Below are positions 33,930 through 40,781 of a DNA stretch of 40,781 bases, in pieces. Location: contig SVEJ01000027.1 in assembly GCA_015057435.1 (NCBI GenBank), forward strand, positions 1 through 40,781. Direction: 5' to 3'. The notes beneath the pieces were generated by a model, which saw nothing but the letters and a program-made list of their open reading frames with translations, did no database searches and was not told the DNA's origin. Position 1 is the stretch's first letter. Each line of letters starts with the position of its first letter. Origin of the DNA: Lachnospiraceae bacterium (GTDB taxonomy: Bacteria; Bacillota; Clostridia; Lachnospirales; Lachnospiraceae). The position numbers were made by a program, and so were the translations under genes.

Positions 33930-35837
33930 ATGGAATACAGAACACAGATTGTATCATTGGCAGTCGTGATTACGATTATATTTAATTTCTTTCGCAATAA
34001 GCGAATGCCATTTTTGTCCACAAAGTTGTTTGCTGCATTTTTGACCAGCGCGGGGCTTAACATTGTATTTGAGCTATGGTCTCTTTATACCCTGATTCAT
34101 ACGGACGAGGTGCTACCATGGTTGAACCGCCTTGCACATCAATTTTTCATTGGAACATTAGATTTGACCATTTTCTTTCTCTATCTTTATGTGGATGTGA
34201 AAGAACGAGAGCAGAGACGTTATACAGGGAAAGAATTATTCCTTCGTATGATTCCGCTATTAATCGCATTTGTTATGGTTTTGTTTGGTGGGATTCACTA
34301 CTATGTTGGTGAAGATGGCATGTATTCCTATGGAACAATGGCGATGACCATTTACATATCTGTTGCGGTTTATATGTGTATGATTTTGGTTCGTCTGTTT
34401 CGCAAAAAGATTTGTTTTGTGCCACATGAGAGAAGCACCATTACAATTGGCATCGCGGTGTGGTTAGGTATTGCAGTGTTGCAGTTTTTATATCCTCATT
34501 TATTGTTGTCGTCCATGGCACTAGCACTGATGACATTGTTTGTCTATATCTCTATGGAGAATCCAAGAGAGTATATGGATTGCGATATGGAAAGTGTGTT
34601 TAGTCAGAAGGCCTACGGATTAGTGGTGTCAGAAAAATTGGAATCCAAGCAGACATTTTGGATTGTAAATGTAGCCCTTATGAATGAACGTTTGGTAAGG
34701 ACGACGTATGGTAATTCGGAGTTGGCTCATATTCTTGAGCATATTGCAAAAGCGATGTCTTCTTATACAGGAGAGGATGCATATCACAGTCATCGCCGGA
34801 TGGTTGCGGTGATATTACATGATAAGAAGGAATGCGAGCAGCTTCTATTAGATGGTTTGGTGGAAGCAATTCAGAAGGAATTAGTAGTTGACCATGAAAT
34901 GGCAGATTTACGTTTGACGGTTTTGGAGTGTCCGACCTATGCCACCACTTATCTGGAGGTGGAGAATGTGTTCGATTTTGTCAACGGTAATCAGTTTGAT
35001 GCAAACGGTAGAGTGCAGTTTGTGATTAATCAGGATATGGTTGAGAAATATCAGTATTATGAAACCGTAGAAAAGCTTGTACAAAAGGCAATCAAAGATG
35101 ATGGTTTTGAGGTTTTTTATCAGCCAATCTATTCTACAAAGAACCAAAAGTTCGTTTCGGCAGAGGCTTTGGTTCGTTTGAAGGACAAGGAAACTGTAGG
35201 TTTTGTGTCACCGGAGTTGTTTATTCCGATTGCGGAGCGTAGAGGATATATCAATGAACTGGGACAGATTATATTTGAGAAGGTATGTAAGTTCTATAAA
35301 GAGAACAATCTTCAGAATCTAGGTATTGAATATATTGAAGTGAATCTTTCTGGTAAACAGATTGTTGACCTGCGTTTGCCGGAACAGTTGCTTGCTTGTA
35401 TGGAGCAATATGAACTGACGCCTAACTGCATTAACTTAGAGATTACAGAAACTGCGGCAGTGGAAGCAGAGGAGATTCTGGAGCAGAATATGAAGCGTTT
35501 ACAGGATGCGGGCTTTGGATTTTCTATGGACGATTTTGGAACAGGATACTCCAATCTTTCTAAGATGGAAGAGGTGGGCTTTGACCTGATTAAACTGGAT
35601 AAGAGCCTAATCTGGCCGTGCTTTGAAGAAGATAGTGAGGGTGCGAAGGTAATCCTTAATTCCTGTGTAGATATGATTCATCGTCTAGGACGTCATATTG
35701 TGGCGGAGGGAGTAGAAACGCAGGAGCAGGCAGATATGTTGACAGAGAAGGGTGTTGCTTATTTGCAGGGGTATTATTATTCAAGACCATTGCCGGAAAA
35801 TCAATATTTAGAGTTTATGGAGAAAGCTGCAAAATAA
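33930..35837 (+). CDS. Membrane-bound EAL-domain c-di-GMP phosphodiesterase
   Basis: 635 residues from the ATG at 33930, chosen for GAGGGGG 7 nt upstream; the frame extends 17 codons further without a site. About seven membrane helices (4-210) form an input region. Residues about 225-370 have the length and position of a GGDEF domain but lack its motif, so it is a degenerate module. The EAL domain (about 385-635) keeps the key residues: EALVR (EAL), NLSGKQ, LEITE, DDFGTGYSNL, the Lys of IKLDKS, EGVET and QGYYYSRPL. It is therefore probably active in hydrolysing c-di-GMP to pGpG. It is monocistronic, with a strong terminator after it. Confidence 0.9.
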   Translation: MEYRTQIVSLAVVITIIFNFFRNKRMPFLSTKLFAAFLTSAGLNIVFELWSLYTLIHTDEVLPWLNRLAHQFFIGTLDLTIFFLYLYVDVKEREQRRYTGKELFLRMIPLLIAFVMVLFGGIHYYVGEDGMYSYGTMAMTIYISVAVYMCMILVRLFRKKICFVPHERSTITIGIAVWLGIAVLQFLYPHLLLSSMALALMTLFVYISMENPREYMDCDMESVFSQKAYGLVVSEKLESKQTFWIVNVALMNERLVRTTYGNSELAHILEHIAKAMSSYTGEDAYHSHRRMVAVILHDKKECEQLLLDGLVEAIQKELVVDHEMADLRLTVLECPTYATTYLEVENVFDFVNGNQFDANGRVQFVINQDMVEKYQYYETVEKLVQKAIKDDGFEVFYQPIYSTKNQKFVSAEALVRLKDKETVGFVSPELFIPIAERRGYINELGQIIFEKVCKFYKENNLQNLGIEYIEVNLSGKQIVDLRLPEQLLACMEQYELTPNCINLEITETAAVEAEEILEQNMKRLQDAGFGFSMDDFGTGYSNLSKMEEVGFDLIKLDKSLIWPCFEEDSEGAKVILNSCVDMIHRLGRHIVAEGVETQEQADMLTEKGVAYLQGYYYSRPLPENQYLEFMEKAAK

Positions 35838-35856
35838 TCTAATTATCATAAGAAAC

Positions 35857-35892
35857 CCACTCATAATGATATATGTTATGAGTGGATTTTTT
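35857..35892 (+). terminator. Intrinsic terminator of the EAL-domain gene
   Basis: Perfect 10-bp arms CCACTCATAA and TTATGAGTGG with a 9-nt loop, followed by ATTTTTT. Confidence 0.88.
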
Positions 35893-35970
35893 GATAAAAA
35901 ACAGATGAAAGAACATGATTAAAGATGTTAAAAAAGAAAATACTATATTTAAATTAAGGTGGTGAATGAT

Positions 35971-36972
35971 GTGAAATTTTTGACGGCACAAATCAAAGAT
36001 GCCAATCGAATACTTTTAATTAATGCATTGAAAATAATTTTCGCAGCTGTTGGAGGAATCGCTTTGGCTGAGGTGTTTCGTTTGGCACATTCCATATCTG
36101 CGGGAATTGTCGCAATTCTTACGATTCAGCCTACAAAGAAGGAAACATTAAAAACAGCACTTACAAGGTTTTATGCATTTGTAGTGTCGTTAGTGCTAGG
36201 ATATGTTTGCTTTCAATTGTTGGGATTTTCGATAACAGGGTTCCTTACGTATTTTGCAATTTATATTGTCCTTTGTCAGATGTTACATTGGCAATATGCG
36301 ATGACTATGAATGCAGTCTTAATTTCACATTTTGTTACTTACGGAGTGATGAATGGGCAAACAATTCTGAATGAGGCTTTGATCTTTGTGATTGGTGTGG
36401 GTACTGGTGTGATTGCTAATTTGCATTTGAAGAAAAATGTGGATGCAATTGAAAATCTTAAAGAAGAAGCGGATACAAAGATTGTAGAAATTTTGAATCA
36501 AATGTCACAGCAGATTGTGAATGTCAATATGACCGATTATAATGCAGAAAGTTTTATTGAATTGCGAAAAATGATTCGAAATGCAAAAAATCTAGCAGAA
36601 GAAAACTACCTAAATCAGTTTAATAAGGATGATCGTTACGATATCGAATATATCGTGATGCGTGATCGACAGTGTCAGGTTCTATATGAGATGTACAAAA
36701 ATGTAAGAAAGCTGAATAGTACGCCGGAAACTGCTAAGACGATTTCCCATTTTTTAAAGATAATGGCTACGAAATTTCATAGGGATAATGATGGACATGA
36801 GTTGATGAAACAATTCCGTGAAATGGACATTTATATGAAACGAAGACCGCTTCCGGTGGAACGCTTGGAATTTGAAAATCGGGCAAGACTTTTTGTGGTG
36901 ATGCGAAATATTGAGGAATTTATTCAGATTAAGACGGATTTTTCCAGAGAAAATATCTACGTTGAACAGTAG
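35971..36972 (+). CDS. Aromatic acid exporter (ArAE/FUSC-like) family membrane protein
   Basis: 333 residues. The GTG at 35971 is taken as start because AAGGTGGTG, nearly a full anti-Shine-Dalgarno match, lies 6 nt upstream; the GTG codons inside that site are not likely starts. The N-terminal half has about five to six helices (about 15-160) with the ArAE_1 features AGIVAILTIQPTKKETLKTA and HWQYAMTMNAVLISH. The C-terminal half (about 165-333) is a soluble helical ArAE_1_C-like domain. The family is thought to export organic or aromatic acids, but the substrate is unknown. It appears to be transcribed alone. Confidence 0.85.
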   Translation: MKFLTAQIKDANRILLINALKIIFAAVGGIALAEVFRLAHSISAGIVAILTIQPTKKETLKTALTRFYAFVVSLVLGYVCFQLLGFSITGFLTYFAIYIVLCQMLHWQYAMTMNAVLISHFVTYGVMNGQTILNEALIFVIGVGTGVIANLHLKKNVDAIENLKEEADTKIVEILNQMSQQIVNVNMTDYNAESFIELRKMIRNAKNLAEENYLNQFNKDDRYDIEYIVMRDRQCQVLYEMYKNVRKLNSTPETAKTISHFLKIMATKFHRDNDGHELMKQFREMDIYMKRRPLPVERLEFENRARLFVVMRNIEEFIQIKTDFSRENIYVEQ

Positions 36973-37091
36973 AATTTCGTGGGGTATGTACTATTCGTAG
37001 TAAGACCTTTCGTTTTAGTATATAATAGGGTATAATGCTATAAAATGTTATGTATAGATTAGAATATTATGATTGATAAAGGAGATAAACC

Positions 37092-37742
37092 ATGAAAAAG
37101 AAATTATTACTAATTACAATGACATGTATGATGTTATCCTTGGCAGGTTGTGGCAACGAGGATGATACGAATGATACAGGGAATACAAGTGCAGGAGTAG
37201 GAACAGAATCCGTAGTAGATGACGCTTCAAAGTCGGAAGGCGAAACACCAGAAAATGAAGTGGTGATTGGGGATGCTTTGGAAATTCTTACAACTGTATG
37301 GGGAAGCTATGAAGAAGCAGACAAGTTCCCTGTAGCTGGTGGCGATTCTGCTAATCAGAATTTTGAGGGACCGGCAGCATTTGATGCAGCAAATGCAGAG
37401 GAGTTAGATGTTACTTTGGGATTCCCTGCAGCTCAGGTGGACAACATCGATGATGCTGCTTCCATGATGAATGCCATGATGGCAAACAACTTTACGGCAG
37501 GTGTGTATCATGTAAAAGCAGAGAACAAAGAAGATGTGGAAGCAGTAGCCACAGCAGTGAAAGAGAATGTTATGGCAAAGCAGTGGATGTGTGGTATGCC
37601 GGAAAAATTGGTGATTGTAGTAATTGACGATTATGTGATTTCTGCATTTGGATTGGGGGATACGATTGATACTTTTGCGAACAAAACCATCGAGACATAT
37701 GGTAATGCATATGTTTTATATGAAGAAGTGATTGCACAATAA
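37092..37742 (+). CDS. Secreted lipoprotein, possibly DUF4358-like
   Basis: 216 residues; AAAGGAG lies 7 nt before the ATG. The N terminus is a lipoprotein signal (KKKLL...LSLAGC, lipidated Cys at about 20) followed by an acidic, Ser/Thr-rich linker (about 21-60). The folded part (about 60-216) contains two alpha/beta halves and the segment EAVATAVKENV...EKLVIVVIDDYVISAFG, which resembles the DUF4358 proteins often found beside MBOAT/DHHW genes. That family call is tentative. Two TATAAT boxes (37021-37026 and 37031-37036) lie upstream without clear -35 boxes. A terminator separates it from the MBOAT gene. Confidence 0.78.
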   Translation: MKKKLLLITMTCMMLSLAGCGNEDDTNDTGNTSAGVGTESVVDDASKSEGETPENEVVIGDALEILTTVWGSYEEADKFPVAGGDSANQNFEGPAAFDAANAEELDVTLGFPAAQVDNIDDAASMMNAMMANNFTAGVYHVKAENKEDVEAVATAVKENVMAKQWMCGMPEKLVIVVIDDYVISAFGLGDTIDTFANKTIETYGNAYVLYEEVIAQ

Positions 37743-37804
37743 TGTATGAGAGTGTTACCGATGATGTATACGAGAGGTATGATTTTTAAAATATAATTAT
37801 GTGT

Positions 37805-37841
37805 ATGGAAAAGTCCTATTATAAATTAGGACTTTTTCCAT
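37805..37841 (+). terminator. Intrinsic terminator after the lipoprotein gene
   Basis: Arms ATGGAAAAGTCCTA and TAGGACTTTTTCCAT pair with one bulge around an 8-nt loop. The T-run is inside the right arm, so the inner stem AAGTCCTA/TAGGACTT can terminate. The 58 bp that follow hold only the MBOAT ribosome binding site and a short palindrome. Confidence 0.65.
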
Positions 37842-37899
37842 ATATGCATATCAGTGATATACTTTTATACAGTTCGATTAGAAAGGGCAGAGGAAAAGA

Positions 37900-39297
37900 A
37901 TGGTTTTCAGTAGTATTACATTTTTGTATTATTTTCTACCCATTGTACTTGGCTTGTATTATCTTGCACCAAACAAGTTGAAAAATCTGGTGCTGTTTCT
38001 ATCAAGTCTTGTGTTCTATGCATGGGGAGAGCCGAAATATGTAATATTGATGCTAGTAACCATTATGGTTGGCTATGCAGCGGGAACGCTTATGGATAAG
38101 CTTCCAAAGAAACTTGTGATGATAGTTTCGGTGGGGGCCTGTTTGTGTGCGCTTATTTATTTCAAATATGCAGATTTCTTGGTAAGCAATATCAATGTGG
38201 CATTGAAAACAGAAATACCACTTTTAAAAGTAGCTTTGCCGATTGGTATCAGCTTCTATACTTTCCAGATTATCAGTTATATCGTGGATGTGTATCGTGG
38301 AACAGTGGAGAAGCAAACAAGCTTTTTGAAACTGGCCACCTATGTTTCTATGTTTCCGCAGTTGATTGCAGGTCCGATTGTACGGTATTCAGATATTAAT
38401 GGACAACTGAGCGTGAGAACAATAGCAAGTAGCAGGATTGCAGACAGTATGAGACGTTTTGCAATCGGTTTAGGGAAAAAGGTACTGATTGCTAATCAGC
38501 TTGGTGAATTGTGTCAAGTGTTCCGGGTGTCCGATGAGAAAACCTTGGCGTTTTATTGGTTATATGCGGTGGCTATTTCTTTACAGATATATTTTGACTT
38601 CAGTGGTTACAGTGATATGGCAATCGGGCTTGGTAAACTACTGGGATTTGAATTCTCTGAAAACTTCAACTATCCGTTTATGAGTAAGAGTGTGACAGAG
38701 TTTTGGCGCAGATGGCACATTTCCTTGGGAAGCTGGTTTCGGGATTATGTGTACATTCCTCTTGGAGGCAACCGAAAGGGACTTGCCAAACAGATGGTTA
38801 ATATCTTGGTGGTATGGATGCTTACAGGTTTTTGGCATGGAGCACAGTGGAACTTTGTACTATGGGGATTGTTTTTTGCTGTTTTATTGGTGATAGAGAA
38901 AATGTGGCTATACAATCGGTTGCAAACAAGTAGAATCTGGAGTCGCATTTATATGTTTCTTGTGGTGACGATAAGCTTTGTTATTTTCAGTGCAGGTAAT
39001 ATGAGTGAACTATGTACAGATGTGGGAAGTCTGTTTTTTATAGGAGAGGTAGCGCATAAGGAAATCGTGGGAATGCAGTGTACTTATTACCTTAGAAGCT
39101 ATGGTGGTATTTTATTGTTAGCGATAATAGGTGCAACACATGTTCCCCAAATGTGTTATCAAACCTTGCGCAACAAGATAGGAAATACTTATGTAGTGGC
39201 TGTTTTAGAAGCATTATTCGTAGTAGCGATGTTATTCTTATCAACCGCTTATCTGATTGACGGTTCCTTTAACCCGTTCTTATATTTTAGATTTTAG
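37900..39297 (+). CDS. MBOAT-family O-acyltransferase (AlgI/DltB-like)
   Basis: 465 residues, with about eleven membrane helices. Family features are LPIGISFYTFQIISYIVDVYRG (given in parts: LPIGISFYTFQ near 115 and YIVDVYRG near 128), FPQLIAGPIVRY near 152, the FWRRWHISLGSW motif near 268, and the catalytic His in TGFWHGAQWNFVLWG near 308. It is thought to move acyl groups, usually acetyl, across the membrane to an extracytoplasmic acceptor. AGAGGA precedes the ATG. The DHHW gene follows after 8 bp, giving the common two-gene module for acetylating an exported polysaccharide or wall polymer. Confidence 0.93.
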   Translation: MVFSSITFLYYFLPIVLGLYYLAPNKLKNLVLFLSSLVFYAWGEPKYVILMLVTIMVGYAAGTLMDKLPKKLVMIVSVGACLCALIYFKYADFLVSNINVALKTEIPLLKVALPIGISFYTFQIISYIVDVYRGTVEKQTSFLKLATYVSMFPQLIAGPIVRYSDINGQLSVRTIASSRIADSMRRFAIGLGKKVLIANQLGELCQVFRVSDEKTLAFYWLYAVAISLQIYFDFSGYSDMAIGLGKLLGFEFSENFNYPFMSKSVTEFWRRWHISLGSWFRDYVYIPLGGNRKGLAKQMVNILVVWMLTGFWHGAQWNFVLWGLFFAVLLVIEKMWLYNRLQTSRIWSRIYMFLVVTISFVIFSAGNMSELCTDVGSLFFIGEVAHKEIVGMQCTYYLRSYGGILLLAIIGATHVPQMCYQTLRNKIGNTYVVAVLEALFVVAMLFLSTAYLIDGSFNPFLYFRF

Positions 39298-39305
39298 GAG
39301 TATGT

Positions 39306-40499
39306 ATGGAAGAGCAAAGAGAGAAACATTCAAACCTACAATTTCATATATTTATCGGTTTAGTGGGCATTGCTTTTTTACTGCTTTGTGTTTTTGTATG
39401 GATAAAGCCGGATGAAAAGTATTCTGTTTCGGAACGAAGATTGTTAAAACAGAGGCCGGAGTTTTCCGAGGAAACAGTGTTGAGTGGACGCATTATGTCT
39501 GCATTTGAGGAATATAGTCTAGACCAGTTTCCGGCTCGTGATGCATTTCGTAGTATGAAAGCAATGACATCTTTAACCCTTGACAACAATGGAATCTATG
39601 TGGTGGAAGATGAGATTGACGGCGAAACTTGCAAAGTAATATGCAATATGGAGTATCCGTTAAATGAAGACAGCCTACAGTATGCCGCCAAGCGTTTCAA
39701 AAATGTGTATGATATGTATCTGAAGGATAACAATTGTCAGGTGTATCTGTCCATTGTTCCGGATAAGAATTATTTTTATGGAACAGAAAATGGGTATCTT
39801 GCGATGGATTACGGCAAATTGGTTGACATAATATCAGAGGAAAGCTCTAATATGACCTATATTGATATCTTTCCGTATTTATCTGGTGAGGATTATTATC
39901 GGACCGATATCCATTGGCGACAGGAAAAGCTTGCTGATGTGGCAGATGTACTTTTGGCCGGAATGAGACAAGGGATTGGTAACTTGGAAACGGAAGTACA
40001 GGGTATAGAGCAAGTGACATCGGAAGAAAATGCTACGATTCAGTCACAATATCGCACCATGACAGTAGAAGGAGACTTCTACGGAGTCTATCATGGTCAG
40101 GCAGCATTACCAATCACACCGGATAGCTTGCAATATCTTACCAATGATATGATCGAACAGATGAAGGTATTTGACTATCAGAATAATAAGGAAATTCCTG
40201 TGTACGATAAGGCAAAGATAGAAGGTGATGACCCGTACGAACTGTATGTGGGAGGTCCGATTTCCCTGGCAACCATTGAAAATCCGATGTGTCATAACGG
40301 AAAGCATCTCATAATCTTTCGGGATTCCTTTGGAAGTAGCATTGCACCATTGTTGGCACAAGAGTATGAAAAGACCACTTTGATTGATATTCGATATATA
40401 TTGCCATCTATGTTGGGACAATATGTAGATTTTCAAGATGCGGATGTGTTATTCCTATATAGTACACCGGTATTGAATCATAGTGATGTGTTGAAGTGA
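39306..40499 (+). CDS. DHHW-family (AlgX/AlgJ-like) extracellular acetyltransferase partner
   Basis: 397 residues: short cytoplasmic tail, one membrane helix (about 14-32), then an extracellular SGNH-hydrolase-like domain. The family's DHHW motif appears as TDIHW (about 199-203). The nucleophile motif is FRDSFGSS near 342, with NEDSLQYAAKRF and SIVPDKNYFY before it. The start is the ATG at 39306, with AGGAG 5 nt upstream; another ATG at 39302 is out of frame. With the MBOAT protein it would receive acetyl groups and pass them to the polymer. No glycosyltransferase genes occur nearby, so the acceptor is unknown. Confidence 0.88.
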   Translation: MEEQREKHSNLQFHIFIGLVGIAFLLLCVFVWIKPDEKYSVSERRLLKQRPEFSEETVLSGRIMSAFEEYSLDQFPARDAFRSMKAMTSLTLDNNGIYVVEDEIDGETCKVICNMEYPLNEDSLQYAAKRFKNVYDMYLKDNNCQVYLSIVPDKNYFYGTENGYLAMDYGKLVDIISEESSNMTYIDIFPYLSGEDYYRTDIHWRQEKLADVADVLLAGMRQGIGNLETEVQGIEQVTSEENATIQSQYRTMTVEGDFYGVYHGQAALPITPDSLQYLTNDMIEQMKVFDYQNNKEIPVYDKAKIEGDDPYELYVGGPISLATIENPMCHNGKHLIIFRDSFGSSIAPLLAQEYEKTTLIDIRYILPSMLGQYVDFQDADVLFLYSTPVLNHSDVLK

Positions 40500-40524
40500 A
40501 AATGTCTGAAAACCCTTAGATTTC

Positions 40525-40553
40525 TTGACAAAATATCCCTGTATGGTTACAAT
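40525..40553 (+). promoter_or_regulatory. Sigma-A promoter of leuS
   Basis: TTGACA (40525-40530), 17-bp spacer, TACAAT (40548-40553). The start would be near 40560, leaving a leader of about 58 nt with only a small GGGC/GCCC hairpin. That is too short for a T-box. Confidence 0.78.
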
Positions 40554-40617
40554 GTATAAGTTAAAGATTTTGTGTATAAAATGCGGGCAATGCCCAATGA
40601 TAATAGGAGGAGAAACA

Positions 40618-40781
40618 ATGGCAACAGCATATAATCACAAGCTGATTGAAGGCAAATGGCGTAAGAATTGGGAAGCAAACCCAATCAATGTAGAAGATGG
40701 TAAGAAACCAAAGTATTATTGTTTGGATATGTTCCCATATCCATCAGGTAATGGACTTCATGTAGGACACTGGAGAGGATA
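40618..40781 (+). CDS. leuS: Leucyl-tRNA synthetase, 3' end outside window
   Basis: 54 codons are visible. AGGAGGAG lies 5 nt before the ATG at 40618. The start has the LeuRS N terminus: [10 protein letters not shown], then [22 protein letters not shown], seen here as LDMFPYPSG (about 37-45) and the class I HIGH-type motif LHVGH (about 48-52). The enzyme charges tRNA-Leu in the cytoplasm. Confidence 0.93.
   Translation, partial: MATAYNHKLIEGKWRKNWEANPINVEDGKKPKYYCLDMFPYPSGNGLHVGHWRG

Noticed and set aside
37848-37860. Short palindrome ATATCA-G-TGATAT before the MBOAT gene, similar to the PadR operator halves
   Set aside because: The spacing is one base instead of three and the arms are short, so it is more likely chance in AT-rich DNA than a second PadR site.
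40584-40594. GGGC/GCCC hairpin in the leuS leader as a regulatory element
   Set aside because: A four-pair stem with no U-run or anti-structure is too weak to call.

Overview
The window looks like a chromosomal segment of a low-GC, Gram-positive anaerobe of the Clostridia, most likely a gut Lachnospiraceae. The reasons are the AT-rich codon use, strong AGGAGG-type ribosome binding sites, frequent TTG/GTG starts, consensus sigma-A promoters, U-tailed intrinsic terminators, and the gene families themselves (3D/SH3 wall proteins, Bce/Vex-like ABC loci, GHKL/LytTR pairs, C_GCAxxG_C_C protein, MBOAT/DHHW pair). No tRNA, rRNA, CRISPR array, insertion sequence or prophage core gene was seen.

Layout. 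1-11178: the 3' part (3725 codons) of a giant secreted multidomain protein that begins before the window. 11309-14648 (minus): tyrA-aroA behind a consensus promoter, and an RsuA-type rRNA pseudouridine synthase. 14963-16456: a membrane-anchored SH3/3D-domain wall protein. 16640-26106: an OmpR-type regulator and a short-loop (intramembrane-sensing type) histidine kinase, then a five-gene ABC operon with two paralogous 8-TM permeases, one ATPase, a CARDB-like anchored extracellular protein and a MacB-like permease. The promoter between the two units carries a Bce-type box (TTACA-N4-TGTAA), so the two-component system very likely controls the transporter. 26245-30474: a LytTR regulator and GHKL kinase, then a 54-residue membrane peptide and an ABC ATPase/permease pair behind two 14-bp direct repeats that fit a LytTR-regulator target. 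30640-32672: a PadR regulator with two palindromes on its own promoter, two small 4-TM proteins (one starting with the IGGADGPTS motif of Na+-pumping decarboxylase beta subunits), and a C_GCAxxG_C_C redox protein, followed by a degraded GyrI-like fragment.

32938-33827 (minus): a compact accessory island with an Xre-type antitoxin candidate, a PBECR-like nuclease toxin candidate with a TTG start, and, starting from a consensus promoter inside the toxin's 3' end, what looks like a complete small RNA gene of about 140 nt with a GC-rich folded body and an intrinsic terminator. 33930-40499: an EAL-domain c-di-GMP phosphodiesterase with a membrane sensor region, an ArAE-type membrane protein, a lipoprotein, and an MBOAT/DHHW pair for exported O-acetylation. 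40618 to the end: the start of leuS.

The most rewarding places for follow-up are the candidate sRNA (32938-33076), the three-permease Bce-like operon with its overlapping promoter/terminator, the LytTR direct repeats with the unlisted small ORF, and the IGGADGPTS small membrane protein. All functional calls come from reading the sequence; no database search was run.
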